Under the pieces are notes generated by a model. The model did no database searches and was not told where the DNA came from. It was given only the letters and a program-made list of their open reading frames with translations. The translations under genes were made by a program, and so were the position numbers. A stretch of DNA of 64,000 nucleotides. Source: Beroe forskalii (lineage: Eukaryota > Ctenophora > Nuda > Beroida > Beroidae). Shown in pieces: positions 55,177 through 64,000 of the stretch. Where the stretch lies: NCBI GenBank assembly GCA_011033025.1, contig WFMF01000127.1, positions 1 through 64,000 on the forward strand, given 5' to 3'. The stretch's first letter is position 1; the number at the start of each line of letters is the position of its first letter.

Positions 55177-55944
55177 TCAATACAGCATTATTGTGCCCAG
55201 CATCCACATAGTAGACAACAGGACCGATAATGTTTCACCTACAATGCCTTGCTTTTCGTTATATCAAACACCCTGTTAACCCTAATTAGATCACACAAAA
55301 TTTTATATATATAATTTGAAACTTTTATATCTATAAAATATAATTTATTTTTGCAATTTTATAGATATAATTTATCGATATAATTATATCTTTGCCAACC
55401 CTACTGCACATTAACATAATCTCATGATAATGACTTATCTAATATCCAAATTTAGAGTGGATCATTATTAGAAGTAGGATATGGGTATAATATGCTATTA
55501 ATTTGTACATTAACTCATTCCATACGTTTAGTACATGTTGTTTATAGGTTTATGATGGGCTTATCTACTGGTTTAACTTCTACTCATTGAGTGAGTCTCT
55601 GCTTTCTTTGGACGACCGTCTTTTTCTTCAAATCAGTGTAGAACCCTCAGACGTTTTCACTTTCAATCGGTGTCTATAATTCATGAACACTGACTTGATC
55701 GGGTCCACATACAAGCATTTGACTTCTGAGGCACTGCAACCTGTCCAAACTTGCAAAGCCTAAACAATGCATATCACGCATCATTGCCTCTGAAATTGTC
55801 CTGAAATTGCACAGTACACACCAATTAGATCGATACATAGATAATTGCATGTTGCATTCAAATACTAGACGTTGGAAGGTGGCGTCATTGTCAGGGTTTA
55901 GAATGGGAATATTTCATATTGATGACGATTCTGCTAGGCGAAAC

Positions 55945-55984
55945 CTTGCCAGACATTGGCAAGGGGCCAGGCAACGTCTGGCAA
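55945..55984. mobile_element. 40-bp nano-MITE, copy 3
   Basis: CTTGCCAGACATTGGCAA ... GTCTGGCAA has a TTGCCAGAC / GTCTGGCAA inverted repeat. It is flanked by a perfect 8-bp duplication GGCGAAAC (55937-55944 and 55985-55992). The left end folds as GCCA-GACATT-TGGC. Ends resemble the TTGTCAGACG copies near 8.7 kb with a C for T at position 4. Confidence 0.75.
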
Positions 55985-56106
55985 GGCGAAACTGTGGGCA
56001 ACTGTTGACAATTTACCGTACAAATTATGGATGTGTTTCATTCTAATGGCATTTTAAGGAGTTGCTCACAAACGCATTCAGTGGATAGCTGATATCGTGG
56101 CTTACC

Positions 56107-56273
56107 CTGGTGTCTCGAACTTTTATGGAGCGCGGCTTTTTACGCCGCGCTTGGGTACTTTTTCGCGGCGCATAGTAAAGCACGGTAAAGCACATTTGCG
56201 CGCTGTCACAAGCCGCAAAATAGTACCCACGCGCGGCGGAATACGCCGCGCATCAGAAGTTCGTGGCACCAAG
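56107..56273. repeat. CG-rich 165-bp inverted-repeat element
   Basis: The left end CCTGGTGTCTCGAACTTTTA and right end (reverse complement) CCTTGGTGCCACGAACTTCT share an imperfect 30-bp TIR. Both lead into GCGCGGC palindromes (AGCGCGGCTTTTTACGCCGC on the left). MITE-like; no duplication was fixed. Confidence 0.65.
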
Positions 56274-56299
56274 GTTTCTGCCTTATGGATGGTTGTTTT

Positions 56300-57700
56300 A
56301 TTGTTTCACCATATCACAATTGCTGAATTGATAGTTTAGCTCGAACGTACAATTGACCAGGTCTCAACAATGTACATTGTACTTACCTACTATCTGTTTG
56401 ATTATACATTGATAAATGTTATGTGTGCCTAACTCTGGTTCTTTAGACTAGCCAAGCTTTTGTTTTGCTTTTAATTCTTTTAGTCTTGTAAGCACAGTGG
56501 ATACCTACAAAGTTTCTAGATTTTTAGCGATGGAAAATTAGTTAAAATTCATCATTTGCTAATAAACTGTGATTTCAGATGAAAGACGAAAGTGTCTGAC
56601 TTTCTTACTTTCATCAGACCAAGTCGAAAGATGATATTCAAATTATTAACAGACATTCGATTTAAATGAATTTGATTTATATGATCATTATTTTGAAATT
56701 TTCGTACGTTGGATAAATTTGAAACCCTCTGAAATCTGGAGGATGTTTTATTATTTGTTTAAATTAACTACACCTAAATATATATTTCAACGAACGGAAT
56801 ATTATTTATTTTTAGTTTCCAGCTACGATAATTAGATGAACCACTATATAACAGATCAAATTCAGTGATTCCACACGAAAAATCTACACCTGATCACCAT
56901 CAACCCACCATTCTAAACCCTGATAATGACCTCACTCTCTACCGCCTAATTTTGGAACGTGCCATACGACTTATCTGCTTTCTAGTCCTGCTAATAACTT
57001 GTCAACACCGCCACCATTAAACTCGTCTTAGAATCTCATTACAGGCTTGCCTCAGTGATGTCATTATCATAGATTTACGTGGAAAATTAGGTGACGTTTG
57101 AACGTATATTGTCCGCGCTCGCGGCTTTCAAATAACGAAATTTTAGCTTATATATTCGTTCGTTTGTTCGTTCCCTAGACAACGGTTAATTTAAATTAAT
57201 TAAACAGTTGATTTTGTGAACTGCAGCAATCGCAGTGATTGCTGTTTATATTTTAGTGTGTTGGGGATAGTTCTGATTTCTTCCTCGAGAATTACTTGAG
57301 AATTTATAGTTGATAACACACCACCAAAGTTTAATGAAATATTGCTTACGTTTACTTTATAATTGATTGATAATAATTACTTGAAGATTTTACATATATT
57401 TGAGTAGAAATCGCATGGTCCCAATTCCGGAAGACCTAACATTTTGGAGGTCGGTGACATTCGTGACATTCGGAAATTTTGCAAGGTTTGTCCGCAATTT
57501 GAACCAACCCACAGGATTTAAGGGAACAGGCGTAGGCAGGTAAGGGATAACCCATGTGAAATAAGCCAAGTAGGCAGTGGGGATGCAGGGGCTCTGAACC
57601 CTATGAGTATGGCAATTTGCGTTGCATCCCCTGAGACAATCACATAACCTAATGGATATTTGACAGCTTCCCTTTAGACAATTATAGTAGTATTACAGAG
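56300..57700. other. Non-coding AT-rich DNA with CRE-type repeat fragments
   Basis: Partial CRE-family copies lie at about 56900-56935 (ACCATTCTAAACCCTGATAA) and 57058-57075. No exon supported. Confidence 0.4.
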
Positions 57701-57872
57701 GCAGTAACTACTTTAGCTCTTGCCCCCTCCCCTGTCTGTATTGGGTATTAAAGAAAGGGGGACGGATCAGCCTCCCCCATTGCGCAAGAGAAGCAGCTCT
57801 GTAAAATTTGGGAGACAGCGTGGAACTTTCCATGTCAACTCGCTGATTATGCGAATAGCAGTTAGCACTCGT

Positions 57873-57962
57873 AAATCACAAGAACCATATGCATATAAAA
57901 CCATATTCATGTAAAACCACATGAATATAAAACCACATGCATATGCTCATATGAAAGCACAT
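57873..57962 (+). repeat. 16-bp tandem repeat
   Basis: About five imperfect units of AACCACATGAATATAA-type sequence, with alternating CATATGCATA and CATGAATATA versions. Confidence 0.6.
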
Positions 57963-57999
57963 GAATAATATTGAGCTTGTCAGATAACATTGCTATGGA

Positions 58000-59270
58000 T
58001 AGGAGTCAAAGTCAATGTGGCGTCATTAATTCCCTGCACTCAATCGCCATAGCAACGTCACTTCTCCATGACAACCTAATATTATGTTAGCACGTGTCAA
58101 ACCTTCATATAATATGTGCATATTATTGCAGGAATATTATGAATCTGTCAGGAGGGAGTCGCGGATTCATCACAAAGCTTTTGTCGAGTATATATATTGA
58201 GTCTTTGATCAGAGGCATTCCATCAAATGGGGAGACTCAAATATTTGGGCAAAGATCTGGCAATGATTGTTGCCTAACTTTCCCCAAAATCTGAGTCTCT
58301 TCCGCTAATTATAATTGAAATTGATTTTCTTGAGGCTGCTAATTGGGAGGCAAATTGAAACAAAGGTTTCATTTATATTAATTAGGCAATCACTCCTACT
58401 GAAGTACTGAATCCCCTAATTTTAATTGGGTTTCTATGGACTCACGTAGGAGGGCCTATTATATTCATCCTTGTCTCATTGTCCCATTATTCAAATTACA
58501 ACACTGCTTATAACCATCAAATTTTAGGGCGTGACGGAAACGCTGAAACAGTTTCGGTTGCTTCGTTCCATGAGGAACTGCTCAGGAAATGGTATCGCCA
58601 CAACCTAGGGCGAGCTATCACCACATTTAACTTTGTTTCTTATTGATGTGAATTATTTCTGGTCAGCGATCACCTTCTCACACCCATTGACTACTCGATT
58701 TAACCTGTCTTCAGCATTCTTCTATTTATAGCCAATGTGGTCAATATGACTATTTATAGCCAATGAAGTTTTGTTTTTTTCGTGCTGCTTTCGAAGTCTT
58801 TATAGTTCTTTTGGATTCAAACGAATCAGGTTTTTGAAAGCAGCATCTTCCAGGAAGGAAAGGATTTTTCAGTCGCTTCAGATTTAAAAACATATTTTTC
58901 GATTGATACAACCTTTGAGTTGCTGGTATCAGGGAAGGCTTTGAACCACTAACTCAATAAATGTTTCTCTGTTATTGCTGGTACAAGTGGGGATGGTTCG
59001 AAGATATTATTCAGATACCAAAAGTTTTTTGTCAGTAAGTGAAAGTAGTTATCAAGTTTGGGTCTAAAAAAACCTATTAAGCATTCGCATTTCACAATTA
59101 GGTGGATACCTATACGAATTGGGAATGAGAAACCCAAAATTTATTCGATGTAATTGAACCATATTTCAATCAATATATCAACAGAAAACATCTCATATGC
59201 AGCAGATCTTTATCCCGAGGATTTCCCCTCTAACCAAAGGTCAAGAACACCGTTTTGTTAGTTTATCTAC
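58000..59270. other. Non-coding DNA, no gene recognised
   Basis: An open frame at 58094-58294 has a possible acceptor (TATTGCAG) at about 58128 but no recognisable product. AT-rich otherwise. Confidence 0.35.
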
Positions 59271-59286
59271 AGCACTTCCAGGCTCG

Positions 59287-59331
59287 ACCAATCAGCGTGT
59301 AGTACTATTTAGATACTGCGCGCTGATTGGG
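59287..59331. repeat. CCAAT-type hairpin repeat within a longer duplicated element
   Basis: ACCAATCAGCGTGTAGTACT faces ATACTGCGCGCTGATTGG. It is part of a roughly 200-bp stretch (59285-59465) that matches 61975-62095 in reverse orientation. Confidence 0.7.
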
Positions 59332-60457
59332 TTATATTCGGGAGCTCTAAAAAAGTAAAAAGAACGAAAAACAGACGCCCGTATCTATACTCAAAACAAC
59401 GTGTGTGATGGGCGTTTGCCTCTCGAGGGCTCGAGGGTAGTTTTTATCATCTTATCACTTTTAAAGACTGGTAAGCGTGTAGCATCGTACAAATCCCGTT
59501 GCTGATTGGCTTAACTAAAACCTCCCTATTGGTAAGATTATAGAAGTTTGCAGCAGTCGATAACAGCAGTCGATAAGTATTATATATATTAGTATATTGA
59601 GAATTTGCAGCACTTAAATTCTCTATTTTATTTGCAGCTCAAATAATCATATTATCAAGCTGCAATAATAAAATCATGAAATTAACTAAATCATGAAATT
59701 AACTAAGTGAGTAAGTGATATATTACACACAGACTTGCATAATGCTCCAAGTCATTACATAGCTGTTTTCAGGGTGGGTGCCGGATGAAACTTAAGTAGT
59801 GTTACCAGGGCGACCTAAAATTATTATTTTATTTGATCGGCAATACAGAGCAAACATCGGCTATGATAATCGACTGTAAAGTCATTCACTTTTATGTAAA
59901 CATAGTAAAGTTGTGATTTCTAAATAATCAATATATTCTATTTTTTGTTTTTTGCATTTTCTATTGATAGAATTTTATCGCTGAGAGAAAAATTCAAAAC
60001 TTCAGAACTACCAGTAAGAGAACATGGATATGCACAACTGTTCAAATCTATTTTTAACCATATAAACCTGCCAACTTGGTTAAGATTTAATAAAAAATCA
60101 TCGCTTTTTGTTCAAGTTCCGATATCGAATTTAATATTTGAAATATCTCAAAATTTGGGTAAATACTTAATCTTTCCCAATTTCCACTTTCCATATTTCA
60201 TTCGCTGAAGACAAAATCCGGAAAGTAAGCGTTGCTATTTGCGTGCCTTTTGCAACGCAACTGGTCTGCAAAACAATTATTGATTGGTCAGACCAATCGA
60301 GCGACGCGAGTATTGTCAAACCACTTTTGACAAGTAAAATACATGTATAAAAACAAATTCGGCTGCTTATCAAAACGCGTACATTTTAAAACCAAGATGC
60401 AAGAAGCTAATTGCAAAGCGAGGACATCGCAAGGTCCTCAGTGAATAAATTTCCTGG

Positions 60458-60500
60458 TGACGTAATTATCATGGATTAAAGAATAAAATTGATGACGTCA
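60458..60500 (-). repeat. CRE-bounded dispersed repeat with extended flank
   Basis: TGACGTAATTATCATGG ... AAATTGATGACGTCA, followed by CACCGCCTATTTCTTGCGC. That is the reverse complement of the AAATAGGCGGTG flank seen at 26025 and 50775, so the real unit extends beyond 43 bp. Confidence 0.7.
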
Positions 60501-60820
60501 CACCGCCTATTTCTTGCGCTGGGAGCTTATAATATATATCGAGTTGCCTGATGAAGATTAAACAAGCACTTTAAAACAAGCACCATCGGCTAGCTTGAGA
60601 CTTGCATATTACAATATATCGAGCTTTTTATTAAAATATATATCTGAATAATCAGAGCCTCATGCGTTGGGGTTTCTTATTTTTAGAAGTTTTAAGGACC
60701 TTTCTCAGAATTTTTCGTTTATTTTAATCTTTTTAGGCTATAAATATAATCAATAATCTCGCTGCTTTTCGTTGCTGGTACGAATTCTTGACAGCGTATC
60801 ATCTTACCCATAGGTTCCTT

Positions 60821-60892
60821 TGACATTGGCCAATCAGCGCGCGAATTGGCCGTAAATTCACGCACTGATTGGTCAATGTCATTACGATTTCT
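60821..60892. repeat. CCAAT-type hairpin with 27-bp arms
   Basis: TGACATTGGCCAATCAGCGC ... faces ... GCACTGATTGGTCAATGTCA; the arms run on into GAATT/AATTC-type bases. Confidence 0.75.
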
Positions 60893-61352
60893 GGATCCTA
60901 CCGTTCTAAGGGTTAATTTCTCTGTCGTTCTATCAATTTCTTAACTGCATTTCTGGAAATTTAAAACCATTTTCTGATACAACGGCAGTATGTGACGTGC
61001 TAAGGTGTAATTGAATAACATTAACCGCCTACCCTGAAAGTGTAATTAAATTAATTGAATAATCCATTTATCGGAAGATAAGCTCCCAAATATTTAGAAT
61101 ATACACCATACAGAAGTGTACACTGAGTTTAGCTGTGTTTTATTTTGCCTTTTTTATCGTTAACCTTGCGGTGAAAATCTTGAAATCTTTTTTTAAATTT
61201 TGTGTTGAAATTGAATATCTCCAAAATCAAGAATTGACTTGATAATTTTAACTCGATAAGCAGTCCCTTGTTCCTAATCAAGATAATTCTCTTGTGTTTT
61301 TTACATTGAAACTAATGGACAAGTCTTCTTCTCAAGTGACACGAGATCCACC

Positions 61353-61517
61353 ATGTTTAACATCTGCAAGCCCAAGAAGGACGATAGTTTGAGAAAAGCA
61401 TCAGACGATAAAGCAGCAAATGGCGATAAGGAAAAGCTAAAGGCGGCGAAAAAGCAAAAGATGGCGATAAAGCAAAAGATGGCGATAAAGAGAAAGCTAA
61501 AGGGACAATTTTTATGA
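61353..61517 (+). CDS. 54-residue lysine-rich small ORF
   Basis: The ATG sits in a favourable context (GATCCACCATG). The peptide starts MFNICKPKKDDSLRKASDDK and becomes Lys/Ala/Met-rich. The 3' half is an imperfect 18-24-bp repeat (GCAAAAGATGGCGATAAA). In the other frame that repeat would read as regular GDKAKD repeats running past this stop to 61556. So the original ORF may have been longer and was frame-shifted near 61440. I recognise no family; expression is unproven. It could be the end of a small charged-repeat protein or chance. Confidence 0.35.
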   Translation: MFNICKPKKDDSLRKASDDKAANGDKEKLKAAKKQKMAIKQKMAIKRKLKGQFL

Positions 61518-61974
61518 ATTTCATATTTTTCCTGAGTCTACTCTTCATTTCAAACTAAAAACTTAATTTTTAAGTAAGGAGGAGTATGAGGTCTCTTCGT
61601 ATTAGGCTACAGCGCGCGTAGTGATTGGAGAAATTTCAACAGTTAGAAATTTAATAACTATCTAAGTTAGGCGGTGTGACGTCATCAATTTAAGCCACTG
61701 TAAACTTAAACCCGGTCTATTAAATAGCGCGAAAGACTTGGCAAATATATTGGTTCGTTTCGCTTTGCTTATACCTGCTTTGTCGATAAAATTACTAAGT
61801 TATGAAAATTCTCTGGGATTATGACACCGTATTATAATATGCCCAGGCTTTTATCATTTGCTAGGGAATAGTAAAGTTCACATAATTTAGTAATTTGCAA
61901 ATAATTTAGTAATATGAAGATAATATATGTCTGGTGTTTACTAATTCACCCTGCCACCAGTTTTTACTAGTGAT

Positions 61975-62095
61975 AAGATGATAAAAACTACTCGAGAGGC
62001 AAACCTTGAGGGCAAACGTCTGTTTTTCACTTTTTTTCAATAATTGTTGAATATAAGCAATCAGCGCACAGTATCTCTGCAGTACTGCGATATAG
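61975..62095 (-). repeat. Inverted partner of the 59.3-kb repeat
   Basis: Begins GTGATAAGATGATAAAAACTA, then CTCGAGAGGCAAAC, GTCTGTTTTTC and AATCAGCGCACAGTATC. These occur in the same order on the opposite strand at 59465-59285. The two copies form a 2.5-kb-spaced inverted pair. Confidence 0.65.
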
Positions 62096-62154
62096 AAATG
62101 AGGCGTCTGAGCTGCTTTTTCGACTCTTTTTATAACCTGGGACGTCTTGGTTTA

Positions 62155-62199
62155 ACCAATGAGCACGCGGGATTTGTAGGATGCTGCGCGCTGATTGAT
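62155..62199. repeat. CCAAT-type hairpin repeat
   Basis: ACCAATGAGCACGCG faces TGCGCGCTGATTGATC with loop GGATTTGTAGGATGC. Confidence 0.7.
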
Positions 62200-62908
62200 C
62201 GAACCAATGAAGTGCTGTGGGTAAACTAAAACGTCGCCTCTTGCCAATCCATGATGCTGAATCGCCTGTCATTAGCAGTGAGCGACTTTTATAATTGACA
62301 TGTGGTTATTGAGTTATTGACACTACTCAAAACTCTTCTGACCCTTCTCACAAAAAAGATCTGGAGCTTTTTGCGTTTATAAACAGCCGAAAACAACTCA
62401 CAGTGCACATGCATATCATTTATTATCTTCATTAAAATTCTAAAATTATAAACAACCAAGAATATATTGACCACTCAATTATACACGCGTCACTTTAGTC
62501 TGTTGCTTTCCATAATATTCTTGTCACTCAATTTTCTCACGTATTATCATCATTTCATTTATTATTATGATCATCAAAAGAAACACTGTTTGAACAAAAG
62601 ATAAATGGCTGGTTCTACCATTTTAAGCTATGATAATGACATCAAATTATATCAGATTCTCTCATTAAGCCATGTGCCCTTCTACTCACTGACATGTGCC
62701 GTGTTTTGCCTGAATCCCATCAAGTGCAGATCAACGTTGTGCACATTCTAAGGATCGACGTGTTTTCCGTCATCAATTCACCATTATAAACCATGATGCT
62801 GACGTCACTCTCAACTACCTACCATATACCCGTATGCTATAAGAGCCCTGAGTTATCATAGGGTTTCCATATGCACTACAGTTCAGCCGTAGAGCTTACC
62901 ATGAGCGA

Positions 62909-62953
62909 ACCAATCAGAGCACAGTATCGTACAAATCTTGCATTCTGATTGGT
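62909..62953. repeat. CCAAT-type hairpin repeat
   Basis: ACCAATCAGAGCACAGTATC, then GTACAAATC, then TTGCATTCTGATTGGTTG. The inner CAGTATCGTACAAATC is the family's conserved loop in reverse. Confidence 0.7.
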
Positions 62954-62999
62954 TGAATCCCCGCGCGCTGTAGGTCAAGGGATATGCGCGTTGTTGCAA

Positions 63000-64000
63000 A
63001 AACTGTCAGGTAGCAATTACCATTCCTGCATAAAAACTTATGTTTATTCATTGCGTTATAAACGTGGCAAGAATATCCTCATATATTCCTACATATTCGT
63101 TTATTTTTTGCGTTTTTGTTGACTATTCCACTATTCCAATTATGTTTCGTTGCAGTTTGCAGAGATATGAACTCTAAGTAACAGTGTTTGCCATGAATCT
63201 CCGAACTGCGGGGGATTCATTCGAAGAATGTTGCCAATAGAGAATTTCCCTATTCTAAGTTCATAAGTTTGCCCTATGTTACAGTTCACAGTTACGGAAG
63301 TATTTTCCACTTAGAATATCGATTGTGAATCCTTTTCAAGGCTTAGAAGCCTCAAATAAAAAGAATTCGACAAACTCGACAGAATTTAACATCTGTAGGT
63401 AACCAATGCCAATAATAGAAACCTAGAGAACAGGGTTAATTCTGAAGAATTCCGAATTGCGCATAACTTTTCGCGCCTTCTACTACAGTATTAGCCCATT
63501 AGGGTGTAGACTGAGAGGAATGCTTCGGAATGGAGTGTGCCTCCGTAGCCTTAATTTCTTAGGTTATGGGCTTCTTAAAAGGCTGATACAGGAACGTCTT
63601 TGACCATTTAATCAGCGGAAATAAGGCTCAGTCGGTGTCTGAAGTACTCGCATTTTTAGGATAATTATATCGAAATACCAACTTATCGTAAAACCAAATA
63701 ACTTTATTTTGCAATTCGATTTTCGCGAATGCAGACTCTCTTATGTTTTTACACGGACGTGTTCGTAAAATTGAGTGTGAAAAAACACTCGCACAAGCTG
63801 CAAGCAGTTTGCAGTGATGACAGATGGCACACTAACCCCATATAGTCTCGTGATATGGTCAAATGACTAGTTATTTTGTCACGTGACATGGTCATGTGAT
63901 TGAAATGGATTTCATCATCTCCAATAGGTAATCAAGAATATTTGGTTATTTCGTATTTCAAGTATCTCTCCTCAGTTGAGTACTGATTTTTCCAACTCCG
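63000..64000. other. Non-coding DNA to window end
   Basis: No gene recognised. CACGTGACATGGTCATGTGA near 63880 is a short palindromic E-box pair. Confidence 0.35.

Larger units (their letters stand above)
52696..55403 (-). mobile_element. hAT DNA transposon, structurally complete
   Basis: The ends are TAGGGTTGGCAA and its exact reverse complement TTGCCAACCCTA. Both are flanked by the perfect 8-bp duplication CTGCACAT (52688-52695 and 55404-55411). Subterminal regions on both sides carry repeated TATAGATATAAAATATAA-like motifs, probable transposase binding sites. It encodes a BED-finger hAT transposase on the minus strand, split by a frameshift. Intact ends and a perfect duplication argue for a recent insertion. 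The target site lies next to CRE-type repeat sequence. Confidence 0.93.

Overview
The window is nuclear DNA of an animal, most likely a marine invertebrate. It is AT-rich. Genes are split into short exons with GT-AG introns. It carries decayed CR1/Jockey-like LINEs, a hAT DNA transposon, tRNA-like SINE fragments, satellites and many tiny palindromic repeats. There are no operons, ribosome binding sites, prophage or CRISPR. A 100-N scaffold gap lies at 28340-28439 and a 2-N gap at 13383-13384. Sequence beside both gaps looks poorly resolved, so small indels there should not be trusted. The species cannot be named from sequence alone.

Region 1 (1-13.1 kb). A 1.15-kb hAT-like non-autonomous element (690-1837) and two broken LINE reverse transcriptases (2190-3390 minus, 4830-5600 plus) are mixed with CG-rich palindromic repeats and two 51-bp 'nano-MITEs' (8597-8647, 8791-8841). 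On the minus strand, exons at 9164-13115 join in phase into a 397-residue seven-helix protein. Its inferred N-in/C-out layout resembles the insect gustatory-receptor-like (GRL) chemoreceptor superfamily.

Region 2 (13.4-15.7 kb). A degenerate GC-rich repeat built on TTTAAA palindromes, beside the 2-N gap.

Region 3 (16.7-47.2 kb, plus strand). Five exons join in phase into a 146-residue protein. It has a short hydrophobic N terminus, six ectodomain cysteines, one membrane helix and a cytoplasmic tail with two PPxY motifs. This is the layout of Shisa/WBP1/VOPP1-type membrane adaptors that bind WW-domain proteins. Its second intron (about 20 kb) contains two arrays of a 337-bp satellite with a variable G-run, an inserted 2.3-kb repeat element, and exons of a second plus-strand gene (25225-27765, Ser/Thr-rich). 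Intron 3 holds many copies of a 43-bp repeat bounded by two TGACGTCA (CRE) palindromes.

Region 4 (47-64 kb). Mostly non-coding. It holds a complete-looking hAT transposon (52696-55403) with a perfect 8-bp target duplication and a BED-finger transposase split by one frameshift, another nano-MITE (55945-55984), CCAAT-box hairpin repeats, more CRE-type repeats and a 54-codon lysine-rich ORF.

The two main genes are unrelated. The main theme of the window is dispersal of very short palindromes carrying known transcription-factor core sites (CRE, CCAAT, CACGTG) through introns and intergenic DNA.
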